A stretch of DNA of 64,000 bases from assembly GCF_000469345.1 (NCBI RefSeq), contig NZ_KI271183.1, positions 1 to 64,000 of the forward strand, read 5' to 3'. The notes below the pieces were generated by a model. It saw nothing but the letters and a program-made list of their open reading frames with translations. It was not told the DNA's origin and made no database searches. Origin of the DNA: Eubacterium ramulus ATCC 29099 (lineage in GTDB: Bacteria; Bacillota; Clostridia; Lachnospirales; Lachnospiraceae). How positions within the stretch are numbered: position 1 is the stretch's first letter; every line of letters begins with the position of its first letter. Positions 36,144-45,515 of the stretch are shown piece by piece. The position numbers were made by a program, and so were the translations under genes.

Positions 36144-37286
36144 TCATGCACAGCTTTGTGCTTTTTTTGTCTGTATGGACCGCCGGATTTTTTTCCAGGC
36201 AGTCAGCACCAGCATCACTGCCAGAAATACGATAATATCTGCCACACAACGCCGCAGGGCCGTGTGGAACTGATGTCCTTCCACATGCCACACAGACTCC
36301 CAGTTGCCATCCAGAATGTGTACACACAGCAGATACAGAGAATTTCTGCCCAGGAACACGATTGGTTTTACCAGATGTTTTGCTTTGCAGAAAATAACAC
36401 TGAGTTCGCTGATACACATCGTTCCTGCCACAGCTGTAATAAAACAGATCGGAAACAACGGATAGCGGCGGTTTGCCAGCTCCAGATAAATCCGTATTTC
36501 CCAGTCCGGCACGGTAATCATCAATGTCACGATCCAGATCACACCCCAGATCAGTGCCTTTTTCAATGGAGACTTCGTCAGATCCATCCGTTTCATCCGA
36601 TAACCCCAGTAGAAAAACGGCATGATCGCCAGTGCGATATCAAGAGAAAACGGCAGCTGCATCAGCATCCCCCAGATCATTCCAATGGCACCTACGATCA
36701 TGGATACCACCAGAATCTGGGAATCTTCCTTCATACTCAGATGGATATAGTCAAAAATCGCTCTTCCGATAAACAGCGCAAAGAAAAACCAGGCAATTCC
36801 GAAAGCGGCTACAGAAATCCCACTGTACTCCACGGAGGTACCACTGCCGATGATAAACGTATACAGTTTTTCCTGCCAGTATTCAAACTGTGTCAGCAAT
36901 GTCGTATCCTGCACACACTCAATCACTGTCGCGATGGCAAATACGACCACCGCCGGAACCAGCAGATGCTTTGCTGCCTTTTTCTGCTTCATTTTATACT
37001 CTTCCAAAGAGTTGGAGCAGCGATATGTCAGAATCGACAGGATAAAAAACAATGGCATATGGAAGGAAAAAATCAAAGCCCGCACATCGCTTCCTGTTTT
37101 TCCGACGTCCGCCGTATGCCCCAGTATCGTTGCCAGGATTGCAATTCCTTTTGCAAAATCGATCCATTGGACTCTTCCCGTTTTCACGGCTGTCTTTGGT
37201 TCGGTTTTATTCAAGTCTATGTCCCCTCTTTCTACACCGGGCAGATTCGGAATGCTTCTTTCATCGAAAGCATTCGGAACTGCCAT
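36144..37286 (-). CDS. Fucose-4-O-acetylase-like membrane acyltransferase
   Basis: This is a 380-residue acyltransferase-3 superfamily protein of the COG3594 type. After a 36-residue soluble N terminus come RVQWIDFAKGIAILATILGH (WID.AKG...GH signature) and FSFHMPLFFILS. About ten helices follow. The family modifies surface sugars by O-acetylation. AAAGGAGC sits six bases before ATG 37286, 23 bases after the GT4 gene. With the neighbour at 35109 and the broken gene at 31914, three acyltransferases cluster here. Confidence 0.82.
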   Translation of the reverse strand: MAVPNAFDERSIPNLPGVERGDIDLNKTEPKTAVKTGRVQWIDFAKGIAILATILGHTADVGKTGSDVRALIFSFHMPLFFILSILTYRCSNSLEEYKMKQKKAAKHLLVPAVVVFAIATVIECVQDTTLLTQFEYWQEKLYTFIIGSGTSVEYSGISVAAFGIAWFFFALFIGRAIFDYIHLSMKEDSQILVVSMIVGAIGMIWGMLMQLPFSLDIALAIMPFFYWGYRMKRMDLTKSPLKKALIWGVIWIVTLMITVPDWEIRIYLELANRRYPLFPICFITAVAGTMCISELSVIFCKAKHLVKPIVFLGRNSLYLLCVHILDGNWESVWHVEGHQFHTALRRCVADIIVFLAVMLVLTAWKKIRRSIQTKKAQSCA

Positions 37287-37309
37287 ACTATGCTCCTTTG
37301 ACTTCAGAA

Positions 37310-38431
37310 TCAGGACAGATACATTTTCTCAATTTCATCTGCCGTAAACTGTACATCGTATCCATGAGAACGGATCTGCTCCGATGCATCCTCTCGTTCT
37401 TTTCCTTCATAGCTCAAAATTTTGTCTGCCCACTCGGATACATCTTCCTTCAGTTCCAGGAATGTCACAAGATCGGAGATTTCCAGTTCCTCAGATACGT
37501 TTACGGATGTAATGACCGGGAGACCTGCTGCCTGCGCCTCAACACCTACGATCGGCAATCCCTCATAACGGGACGGCAATACAAAGACATCCATGGCCTG
37601 CATATAGTCGTTGACATTATTTACCAGACCACAGAAACGGACGCTGTCTGTCAGATGCAGCTCCTCGATCTGTTTTTTCACATCCGGCTTGTTCTCACCG
37701 TCACCGATGAGCATCAGCACTGCGTGCTCATTCCGTTTTCTCACTTCCGCAAAAATACGGATCAGATACTCATGATTTTTCTGATAACTGAAACGACCCA
37801 CATGTCCCAATACAAAAGCATCTTCCGGAATCGCAAGCTTGTTTCGGATCTCACGCTTCGTCTCTTCATTAAATGCAAACTTCTCCAGATCCACACCGTT
37901 TTTCAGAACTTTCAGTTTATGATCTACGATTGCCTTCGGGTATTTCCACTCACCGGCTACCACAGAGCAGGCACAGTAGTCCGTCGGTGCACTCATGATA
38001 TATGGGTAAGATGCCATCCTGGTCAGACGGTATTTTAATGTCTTGTGCTCCGCTGCACAGTGGGAATGTACAATGATCTTCTTCACATGGTTTTTCTTTG
38101 CAAAATGTGCCATAATGCACAGAATAGAAATACTTCCGCTGTGAATATGCACCACATCATAAGGGTGCTCTTTGAAAAACGCATCGATCTTGTCATTGAT
38201 ATTGAAACGGCTCTTACCCGGCTCAAAGCTCAGCCCAAAGGTATAGATCGTTCCGCCGAAAGATTTTACGATATCCTCATAATAAGAGTTATCACAATAA
38301 TAAGGGGTCAACATATCGATGGCCAGATGTTCATGATTGATATGCTGCACAATGTTGATTACAAAGGATTCCTGACCGCCATTGGAGATTGGCTCTCCAA
38401 ACACTTCCAGTACACGCACTTTCTTTTCCAT
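37310..38431 (-). CDS. GT4-family glycosyltransferase
   Basis: This is a 373-residue GT-B glycosyltransferase of the EpsF/capsular type, cytoplasmic. The N-terminal loop is EPISNGGQESFV. The C-terminal nucleotide-sugar site includes GHVGRFSYQKNHEYLI and the E-x7-E motif in PSRYEGLPIVGVEAQAAGLP. It would add a sugar to the lipid-linked repeat unit. AAGGAGC supports ATG 38431; an upstream in-frame ATG at 38455 lies inside the preceding gene. Donor and acceptor cannot be told. Confidence 0.9.
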   Translation of the reverse strand: MEKKVRVLEVFGEPISNGGQESFVINIVQHINHEHLAIDMLTPYYCDNSYYEDIVKSFGGTIYTFGLSFEPGKSRFNINDKIDAFFKEHPYDVVHIHSGSISILCIMAHFAKKNHVKKIIVHSHCAAEHKTLKYRLTRMASYPYIMSAPTDYCACSVVAGEWKYPKAIVDHKLKVLKNGVDLEKFAFNEETKREIRNKLAIPEDAFVLGHVGRFSYQKNHEYLIRIFAEVRKRNEHAVLMLIGDGENKPDVKKQIEELHLTDSVRFCGLVNNVNDYMQAMDVFVLPSRYEGLPIVGVEAQAAGLPVITSVNVSEELEISDLVTFLELKEDVSEWADKILSYEGKEREDASEQIRSHGYDVQFTADEIEKMYLS

Positions 38432-38444
38432 AGTTGTCTGCTCC

Positions 38445-39320
38445 TTATCTCTCATCTGATATATATTCGATGGATGGATTAAATGTTTTACCTTCTTTGG
38501 ATGCGGACAGGATCAGTCTGATCTTTCTCTTCTTCTGGGAAGATTTCAAAAGAATCTTCGCAATATGATACCAGATCTTCAGCTGCTGATAAACTCTGCG
38601 CTTCCATCCTTCGTGCAATGCGATATACATCTCATTACGGTATGCATAACGATAACGGTCAATACGCTCATCATCGTACACGATGTTGGAACCCACATTA
38701 TTCTTGGTATCATGCAGCACCTGGCTGTCTTCTACCAGGTAACTCGGCTCCCGCAGTGCGATCCTTCTCGTATATTCCACATCATCGCCCCAGATAAAGA
38801 ATTCCTTGATCGGTAATCCGTAGGTTGCCACAGATTTGCGCGGAATAAACATAGATACAAAAGAAGACTGTACGATCTGTTTGTACTTGCCTTCTGCCAT
38901 GCCGCCTTTATATTTCGGGGTATTCATCTCGCACCAGCTGCCGTCTTTCCACAGCACTTTTCCTGCCAGATAGCCATACATGCCGTTCAGGTCTTTGTCT
39001 GCCTGCAGGAACTTCTCCAGTGCATCCGGATGCGGATAAGTGTCATCGTCCATGATCCAGATCGCATCATAACCGGCCTCATAAGCACGTCGGATACCAA
39101 AGTTAAAGCCGCCGGCGCCTCCCAGGTTTTCTCCGGTATTTTCATAAAGGATCTGTCCTGCATCCATGTAATGACGAATCGTCTCTTCTGTACCGTCGGT
39201 ACTTGCGTTGTCGATGATCAGGATATCCATCGGTGCATTGACCTGTGCCAGTAATGCTTCGATATTTTTTACTAAATATTCTTTTCGGTTAAATGTTACA
39301 ACTACTGCTGCTATTTTCAT
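38445..39320 (-). CDS. GT2-family glycosyltransferase
   Basis: This is a 291-residue GT-A glycosyltransferase of the rhamnosyl/galactofuranosyl GT2 group. It opens with MKIAAVVVTFNRKEYLVKNI, followed by IIDNASTDGT and the metal-binding DDD in WIMDDDTYPHPDALE. The acceptor-side motif FIWGDDVEYTRRI is also clear. It is a soluble cytoplasmic enzyme of the repeat-unit assembly line, 18 bases after the DUF4422 gene. The linkage made is unknown. Confidence 0.9.
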   Translation of the reverse strand: MKIAAVVVTFNRKEYLVKNIEALLAQVNAPMDILIIDNASTDGTEETIRHYMDAGQILYENTGENLGGAGGFNFGIRRAYEAGYDAIWIMDDDTYPHPDALEKFLQADKDLNGMYGYLAGKVLWKDGSWCEMNTPKYKGGMAEGKYKQIVQSSFVSMFIPRKSVATYGLPIKEFFIWGDDVEYTRRIALREPSYLVEDSQVLHDTKNNVGSNIVYDDERIDRYRYAYRNEMYIALHEGWKRRVYQQLKIWYHIAKILLKSSQKKRKIRLILSASKEGKTFNPSIEYISDER

Positions 39321-39338
39321 ATTGCTCCCAGTCCTTTC

Positions 39339-40088
39339 TTACCGCAGATGATATAACAGAACACGTTTGCAGGCGGTCAGGAAATTCTTGCCCGCAGACC
39401 AGTCTTCTTCTGTATTGACTACGCCAAGTTCACATACCTTCAGCTCATTCTGACGCACCCATACGTTCAGCAGACGTTCGCTGATGAAACCGTAGATACG
39501 CTTCTGATAATCATTGTATTCTGACAGATCTACCATTGGCTCCAGTTCATCAAAAATAGAAAACAACCACTGACAGTATGCGTTAAACTTCTCTCTGCTG
39601 CAGATCATCATATTGAACAGATACGCTTCCGTATCTGTCATGACCGAGTCAAAGGATCTCAGATAATCCGGACACTGGCGCTCAATGATTCCGCGCACAC
39701 GGTCCATATCTTTTTTCAGACCGGAAATCTGGCAGAACTGCTCCAGCACGTTCGGCTCCATCTTCTGTTTAAACGGTAAAATAATATCATATTTTCCAAG
39801 CAGTTTTCGGATATCTTTGTCCGAAAGTTTTTTGCTCTTACTGAAAGATCTGGAAAACAGTCTTCTGTAATGCACAATGCCTACATAATCATCTTTCTGC
39901 AGATTTTTCCAGAGCCAGTACACACCGGTCAGCTCACAATAGTTTGCATTTTTCTCTGAAATATTGTCACCGGCATCGTCAAAACAGTCTCCGTATACAT
40001 GGCCGCGGTAAGCGCCAACCAATAAGACTTTATAATTTTCCTGAGGAATCATGTTAAATTTTTTATGCGTGATCACATATACTGACAT
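39339..40088 (-). CDS. DUF4422 glycosyltransferase (first of two)
   Basis: This is a 249-residue protein of the DUF4422 family, often annotated as capsular or exopolysaccharide glycosyltransferase. Motifs are VYVITHKKF at the start, GDNISEKNANYCELTGVYWL, HYRRLFSR and FNMMICSREKFNAYCQWLF. AAGGAGC sets ATG 40088; the 40 codons further upstream read through the repeat-containing gap. Its paralogue lies at 44435-45220 with the same motif order. It probably adds a hexose or galactofuranose; that is inference from family annotation. Confidence 0.82.
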   Translation of the reverse strand: MSVYVITHKKFNMIPQENYKVLLVGAYRGHVYGDCFDDAGDNISEKNANYCELTGVYWLWKNLQKDDYVGIVHYRRLFSRSFSKSKKLSDKDIRKLLGKYDIILPFKQKMEPNVLEQFCQISGLKKDMDRVRGIIERQCPDYLRSFDSVMTDTEAYLFNMMICSREKFNAYCQWLFSIFDELEPMVDLSEYNDYQKRIYGFISERLLNVWVRQNELKVCELGVVNTEEDWSAGKNFLTACKRVLLYHLR

Positions 40089-40231
40089 TTGATTGCTCCT
40101 TTTTCTTTCTCTCACGGTCACATCTGTGTGGTCCGTGTCATTTAAAGTGTAAAAATGCACCCTCTGACCAGGACACAAAATCCCGGTCAGAAGCCGCATT
40201 CTTCTCATTTTTCTTACCTCATTCTGAGATC

Positions 40232-40266
40232 CAGGTCAAACACACACGAATCCGGTGCGTGATCCT
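40232..40266 (+). repeat. Degenerate CAAGTC-type repeat in the polysaccharide operon
   Basis: CAGGTCAAACACACACGAAT followed by CCGGTGCGTGATC resembles the left end of the 33018 element and shares ATCCGGTGCGT with the copy at 14714. A CACNCAC/GTGCGTG stem is kept. It lies in the 184-base gap between the Wzz-like gene and the DUF4422 gene, and no right end is present. Confidence 0.45.
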
Positions 40267-40272
40267 AATGTT

Positions 40273-41715
40273 TTATTCGGTTACGATCGCACCTGCAATC
40301 TGAATGTTCTGTAACTGGCAGAAGCCCAGTTCCTGTTCAAGAGTGTCATATGCAGATCTGCGGACCTGTGCGATCAGGACAGCCACTTCATATCCGGCCG
40401 CTTTTTCTCTTGCAGCCGCGCTGGATAAGATGTCTGTCTCTACAGTGGCCTCCACACCGGCCTCTCTCAGTTTTTTCACCAGTGTATCGATCCATGCGGT
40501 CTCTGTCACTTCCTCACTGGAAAGTAATAACAGCTTCTGAATCTGATTTCTGCTGCAATAACCGGTCACATCTGCACATACGATTGCTTCTTCCACAGAA
40601 AAGTCCACCGGTTTCTTTCCCCGAAGGTTGTCATACAGACGAAGCAGCATACTTTTCTTGTTTTTACCTTTTAAAGTTCCCATCAGCTGTACACCATACA
40701 GATAGGTCACATCTTTTTCGTTATTGATGGTTCCGCGCCAGATGTAAGTAATTACAATATAAAGGATTGCAAGAATAATCCCGATGCCCAGACCAAGCAC
40801 TGCATATTTTTTACTGATATGCGCTTTTACAACTTCTTTTTTGGCAACATCTTTTTTATCTACTTTCTGCAGATTTTTTTCTACCAGTGCTACCTGATCT
40901 GCACTGAGTTTCTCTTTTAAAGAATCTACACGTTCCTTCATGGAAACAACACTATTGACACGGTCAATTTTATAAGTCCATAATCCCTGATCCACTACTT
41001 CCGCATAGCTCTGATCCACCAGGTTCAGTTCATGTGAACCGGTAGATTCCTGCAGTTTCTGCTCGAAATCACTCAGGCACTCCGGAATAACTGCTGCCAG
41101 TTCTTCGCAGGATTTCTGGTTTTTATGGATCACTCTGATTTCAAAGGTCAATGCCGGCGTATCTGTGATCACAGTACTGTCAGAATTTCCCTCATCTTTA
41201 TCAGAATCTTTATCAGAATCTTTTTCAAAGTAAAGCAGCTCCGTCAGATACTGCAAATCCATATCGATACCGTGATTGATCATATCCTGTGCCAGACTGC
41301 CGTTTGTCACATAGTTATCATAGGCACTGAGCAGATCTTTGCTGAGCTGTTTGTCGCCGGTAATGATGCGGTACTGCAAAGTCACACGGCTCTCGTCATA
41401 TGCATTGATCTGCATTAATACAGAATTGTCCAGATATGCCTGCTGCTCTTTCATATTGTCCTGAACAGCAATGACATTATTCACATCCGTCTGCTCTTTG
41501 TCGGTAAGTTTGATAGTCGTAGTCGTATCTTCACTGTTTGCAGCTTTCGCAGCTTTGCTGTCTTTGGCATATTTATAGCCACAGCATAACGCTGCAACAA
41601 TGATACCAAGAATGATCACCAGTCCAATCCGGCGAAGGATTTCTTTCAACAGATCAGAAACGGTAACAATGCGTTCCTGATCCAGATTCGTATACTCTTT
41701 CTCTCTTTTCTCCAT
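40273..41715 (-). CDS. Wzz/CapA-type chain-length protein with degenerate kinase-like tail
   Basis: This is a 480-residue polysaccharide co-polymerase. It has an N-terminal helix (about 30-47), an extracytoplasmic coiled-coil region (about 50-305) and a second helix (about 308-328, AVLGLGIGIILAILYIVITY). The cytoplasmic C-terminal 150 residues look like a BY-kinase fold (KLLLLSSEE..., later EVAVLIAQVRRSAYDTLEQE...IAGAIVTE). They lack a Walker A GKS/T and any Tyr cluster. It presumably sets chain length with Wzx and Wzy. GGAGG sets ATG 41715 over 41727. No separate CpsD kinase or phosphatase is present nearby. Confidence 0.8.
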   Translation of the reverse strand: MEKREKEYTNLDQERIVTVSDLLKEILRRIGLVIILGIIVAALCCGYKYAKDSKAAKAANSEDTTTTIKLTDKEQTDVNNVIAVQDNMKEQQAYLDNSVLMQINAYDESRVTLQYRIITGDKQLSKDLLSAYDNYVTNGSLAQDMINHGIDMDLQYLTELLYFEKDSDKDSDKDEGNSDSTVITDTPALTFEIRVIHKNQKSCEELAAVIPECLSDFEQKLQESTGSHELNLVDQSYAEVVDQGLWTYKIDRVNSVVSMKERVDSLKEKLSADQVALVEKNLQKVDKKDVAKKEVVKAHISKKYAVLGLGIGIILAILYIVITYIWRGTINNEKDVTYLYGVQLMGTLKGKNKKSMLLRLYDNLRGKKPVDFSVEEAIVCADVTGYCSRNQIQKLLLLSSEEVTETAWIDTLVKKLREAGVEATVETDILSSAAAREKAAGYEVAVLIAQVRRSAYDTLEQELGFCQLQNIQIAGAIVTE

Positions 41716-41728
41716 GTTTGCCTCCATC

Positions 41729-43186
41729 TTACTTTTTCAGGAATTTTTCTTTCATCTGACCAACCACTTCGTATACCAGCGGCTCTTTCATCAACAGAAG
41801 ACCTCCGCCGTAAATGCCGAAAAACAGCAATGCGGTAATGACCAGAATCATAAAGCTGTTCGTTATCGGGAGCAGATGCACCAAAAGTGCCACAACCGTT
41901 CCAAGCACACAGGCCAGTACGATTTTTCCTGCTTTTATTTTTCTCATGATCTCCATCAGGAACTTCCACATTGCAATCGCCTGTACGATCAGTACCGCAA
42001 GTTCTGCAACCAGAGTTCCGATCGCTGCACCGGAACTTCCCATACTCGGAATCAGTACCAGGTTGATTGCAAAATCAACCACCGCTCCAACGATTTCCGA
42101 AACCAGTACGACATTCTCCCTGCCCTGTGGAATCAGAATCTGAATACCGGTGATATTCGTGAAGCCGATCAGAAATACCGTCGGCATGATGAGCTGCATC
42201 GGGATAATGGCCGGTATATAGTCCGCACCGGACAGCACCAGAATTGCTTCCCTTGCATAGATGATAAAGTAAACCACCAGTGGCAATGCCATCATCACAA
42301 CAAGTTCCATGGCTTTCGCTGTCACCTTGCGGAACTCATCGTGACGTTTCTGCTCGATATAATATGAAACTCTTGGCAAAAGCACCGTTCCGATGGATGT
42401 TACCACACCAACCAGCACCGTTTTTACTTTAACGGCAGCTGTATAATAACCGGCAGCCTCATTGCCCTGCATAAACTTCAGCATAACCGTATCCAGATTT
42501 GTATAGATCGTCGTCGCTACAGACATTCCAAAGAAGATCAGGATTGGTTTCATATGATGTTTGAAATCATAATTACGCAGCGGTTTCAGCGTAATGTATT
42601 TTCTTACGTTAATAAAGTTCATCACGTTGGATGCGGATGCGGCAAAAATTGTTGTCACTCCGTAAAACAAATAATCGTCCTTTGTATGAATGCACACAAA
42701 GGTCAGCACCAGCGCAATGAATTTAAAGAAAAGGGAACGTTTTGTAATGTAGCTGTATTCCTCCAGTGCCTTATACAGCCACTCCATTCCGATAAGATTG
42801 AACACAATTGTTGTACTGCAGATGAGATACAACGTCTTGTCCTCTGCCATTTCCGGGATAAAAAACAATGCCCCGAAAAATACTCCGTATACGATCACTG
42901 ACATGATCATATTAATGATAAAGATCTCCTGTGCCGTCCGGGACAGTTTCTCCTTATCATCCCTGACGATCGCACATGCACGGATACCGTAGGTAGGGAT
43001 ACCAAGCTGTGCAACCATTGCGAAATATGTCACCAGCGCCACAGCAGAGGAAACCCGCCCGGTTCCTGTCGGTGTCAGGATCCGCGATACATACGGGAAT
43101 GTGATCAGTGGAAAGATCACAGCAGAGAGATTGAGGATTGCATTCATAATAAAATTGACTTTTACTGATTTGTTGTTTTTACTCAT
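41729..43186 (-). CDS. wzx: Wzx-type polysaccharide flippase
   Basis: This is a 485-residue MOP-superfamily flippase with about 14 helices. It moves undecaprenyl-linked repeat units across the membrane. The N terminus NFIMNAILNLSAVIFPLITF is typical, followed by FPYVSRILTPTGTGRVSSA. ATG 43186 is chosen because AGGA precedes it and family members begin at this point; an upstream in-frame ATG at 43207 is possible. It sits between Wzy and Wzz genes, with gaps of 30 and 13 bases. Confidence 0.9.
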   Translation of the reverse strand: MSKNNKSVKVNFIMNAILNLSAVIFPLITFPYVSRILTPTGTGRVSSAVALVTYFAMVAQLGIPTYGIRACAIVRDDKEKLSRTAQEIFIINMIMSVIVYGVFFGALFFIPEMAEDKTLYLICSTTIVFNLIGMEWLYKALEEYSYITKRSLFFKFIALVLTFVCIHTKDDYLFYGVTTIFAASASNVMNFINVRKYITLKPLRNYDFKHHMKPILIFFGMSVATTIYTNLDTVMLKFMQGNEAAGYYTAAVKVKTVLVGVVTSIGTVLLPRVSYYIEQKRHDEFRKVTAKAMELVVMMALPLVVYFIIYAREAILVLSGADYIPAIIPMQLIMPTVFLIGFTNITGIQILIPQGRENVVLVSEIVGAVVDFAINLVLIPSMGSSGAAIGTLVAELAVLIVQAIAMWKFLMEIMRKIKAGKIVLACVLGTVVALLVHLLPITNSFMILVITALLFFGIYGGGLLLMKEPLVYEVVGQMKEKFLKK

Positions 43187-43216
43187 TCTCGTTATTCCTG
43201 TATTCATTCATTGTTG

Positions 43217-44425
43217 TTACTTTCTTGCCTTCAGCCTTACATGTGTGGTACGAAACCGCACACGCCGGTTCAGACGGTGGCCTTCCCGGTGGAACAGCGC
43301 ACTTCTGCCACGCAGGCTGATATAAGTGATGCCGAAAAACGGCAGCGGATTGTATGCAAGATTCAGCAGACGAGGCTCTGTTATAGAAAATGCAGTAATC
43401 AGAAGCACTGCCGTCTGCAGATAAAAATCTTTTTCCTTTACGGCCATATACATAATATAAGTATATACAGCTATGATAATGACAAGCGGAATCAGACCGT
43501 TTTCCAACAAAATCTGCATGTAGGAGCAGTCTACATAATTATAAGCTCCTGCCGTTGCATTGTGGCTGAAACCAATCCACTCGATTTTTGTTCCGAGCAG
43601 AGAAAAGCCATAATCTCTCCATCCAAAGCATCCCAGTTCCAGTCGTCCGGAGAGCACACTGTTGATCTTCTGCCAACGAGCATCGGTCGGTATATAAAAA
43701 ATCTGACATGCCACGGCAAGGATACAGAAAAATGCCGGTGCACCGATCAGAAGCCGGTTCTTGCGGATCCGATCCTTGCGGTTCTGCCAGTAGAAACGCA
43801 TGACATAGACGTAAACCAGCAGCAATGTGGACAGATAAAAACTCATACGGGCATCGGTCAGTTTGTACAACCCGAAGTTTACTGCCTCCAGAATCACATA
43901 CTCGATCAGATGTGCACGCTCTTCTCGCAAATAAATATAAAGAACCATAAAGTAAAAATAAAGGATCGCACCTGTTGTCGTCCATAAAAATCCAAGTCCG
44001 TGCCGCTGACGGGTAGACGCATCAAAGATATAATCCGGTATGATACCGATCTGTGACATGACCACGATTGACAGCAGCATCGCTCCCTGTATGATGCAGG
44101 TCAGCTTTACGATGGTTCTGACATTGACTTCCTTTGCAGCGAGAATCATGATCAGGTATAAAATGAACGTACTGTTGCCGGAGCAGACTACGGTTCCCAC
44201 CGTGAGTACACCAAGGATTGCCACGCCCCAGATCTGTTTCTCCCGGTAACTGTCCTGCAGAATGAGCAGCGCTGCCAGGAAATAGCACAGGTAACGGACA
44301 TACTTAAAGATAGAAGATGCCGCACCCATTTCCTCAAACGCAGTCTGTGACAGAAGCAATACGATCATATATACGGTGTAGATTATCAGAAAGAAACTTT
44401 CTCTTTTTGTTGTCCTGTATTGCAT
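43217..44425 (-). CDS. wzy: Wzy-type polysaccharide polymerase
   Basis: This is a 402-residue polytopic protein with about ten helices and a larger outside loop near residues 250-300 (GFSLLGTKIEWIGF, YNYVDCSYMQILLENGLIPL). The segment SYMQILLENGLIPLVI matches the usual place of the Wzy/ligase signature. As usual for Wzy, overall similarity is low and the call leans on topology and position between DUF4422 and Wzx genes. The C-terminal 30 residues are very basic and cytoplasmic. Confidence 0.78.
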   Translation of the reverse strand: MQYRTTKRESFFLIIYTVYMIVLLLSQTAFEEMGAASSIFKYVRYLCYFLAALLILQDSYREKQIWGVAILGVLTVGTVVCSGNSTFILYLIMILAAKEVNVRTIVKLTCIIQGAMLLSIVVMSQIGIIPDYIFDASTRQRHGLGFLWTTTGAILYFYFMVLYIYLREERAHLIEYVILEAVNFGLYKLTDARMSFYLSTLLLVYVYVMRFYWQNRKDRIRKNRLLIGAPAFFCILAVACQIFYIPTDARWQKINSVLSGRLELGCFGWRDYGFSLLGTKIEWIGFSHNATAGAYNYVDCSYMQILLENGLIPLVIIIAVYTYIMYMAVKEKDFYLQTAVLLITAFSITEPRLLNLAYNPLPFFGITYISLRGRSALFHREGHRLNRRVRFRTTHVRLKARK

Positions 44426-44434
44426 AATCCTCCC

Positions 44435-45220
44435 CTAAAAACTTCCTTCGTATTTCTTTTTCCCGAATTTTGCTTTCAGGAAGGCCATTCCTTTTTTCTT
44501 CCAGTCGATTTCTTCCATATGAATATAAGGAATCTCTTTGATTTCTTCTTTCTGATTCATCAGCCATACATTAAAGATGATCTCGCTGACTCTTCCGTAA
44601 AATCTTCCCTGGAAAAAGGAATATTCTCTGTCTCCCACACGGTTTTCCAGTTCAAACAGAATGTCAAACAGCCAGCTGCAATATGCGTCTGACAGAGATT
44701 TTTCCATTATATACATATTAAACATATATCCGCCGGTCTGCTTCATTACTTTGTCAAAGCTTTCCAGATAATCCGGATATTTTTCACTGATGATTTCTCT
44801 GGTAATATCAAGATGTTCCGCATAATGAGTATGCGCATAATGAGAATAAAGTGATTCGATATAGTAGTTCCGTCTCTTCGGAACAATGATCTTATACTTC
44901 GGAATCAGCTGTGCCAGCTCATCCCCGGTAAGTACACACTCCATCGGTGTATGACTTTTGCGGAAAGATCTGCTCTTCATGGAAAAGTGACGGCGGTAAT
45001 GTGCCAGTCCAAGATAATCACAGTCCAGATTTTTCCACGCCCAGTACAGTCCGGTCAGCTCACAGTAGCTCGGATTTTTTGCGGAAATATTGTCTCCGGT
45101 ATTATCCGGCTGATATGGCAATGCATCTTTTCCTTCCCTGCCGACATGTACCGGCAGATAAATGTCATCCTGAGGCATATCATACATTTTATGTGTTGCA
45201 ATAATTATTTTCGCATTCAT
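44435..45220 (-). CDS. DUF4422 glycosyltransferase (second of two), first gene of the operon
   Basis: This is a 261-residue DUF4422 protein with the same motif order as the one at 39339: IIIATHKMYDMP, GDNISAKNPSYCELTGLYWA, HYRRHFS and FNMYIMEKSLSDAYCSWLFD. It begins the visible polysaccharide operon and is followed after 9 bases by wzy. AAGGAG lies 9 bases before ATG 45220. An initiating undecaprenyl-phosphate sugar transferase is not found upstream or anywhere in the window. The first sugar of the unit must therefore be loaded by an enzyme encoded elsewhere. Confidence 0.82.
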   Translation of the reverse strand: MNAKIIIATHKMYDMPQDDIYLPVHVGREGKDALPYQPDNTGDNISAKNPSYCELTGLYWAWKNLDCDYLGLAHYRRHFSMKSRSFRKSHTPMECVLTGDELAQLIPKYKIIVPKRRNYYIESLYSHYAHTHYAEHLDITREIISEKYPDYLESFDKVMKQTGGYMFNMYIMEKSLSDAYCSWLFDILFELENRVGDREYSFFQGRFYGRVSEIIFNVWLMNQKEEIKEIPYIHMEEIDWKKKGMAFLKAKFGKKKYEGSF

Positions 45221-45284
45221 CAGCATTTACTCCTTTTCCCGCCGGCTGCCTGCATCTGCCCTGCCGGCTATTCAAAATTCAGGT

Positions 45285-45388
45285 TCAGTCCACGACTGAG
45301 GTGAATGGAAACCAAATAGTCTGTTTTCCTACATGCAGATAAGCCATGGAACTCTTCCACAGCAATTTTTCTGTACGCAAACAGACTA
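45285..45388 (-). other. Inverted repeats ahead of the polysaccharide operon
   Basis: TCAGTC-CAC-GACTGA (45285-45299) is a perfect palindrome. TAGTCTGTTT (45318-45327) pairs with AAACAGACTA (45379-45388) around a 51-base loop. Both lie 65-170 bases upstream of the first polysaccharide gene. They could be protein-binding sites or parts of a structured minus-strand leader; no U-run follows. Confidence 0.5.
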
Positions 45389-45515
45389 CTTTTGTCAAAT
45401 TGATTTTGGTGTCAAAAGACCCATATCCTGATTACATTTTACAGGTCTCATTCACTTTATCATCTTTCCTGTTAATTTACAAGAAATATTTCCTTAATAA
45501 ATTATTTAGGATTGG

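Noticed and set aside
36066-37301. 411-codon plus-strand frame opposite the acyltransferase gene
   Set aside because: It runs antisense to a clear membrane acyltransferase, has His/Gln/Cys-rich composition typical of shadow frames, and lacks a ribosome site.
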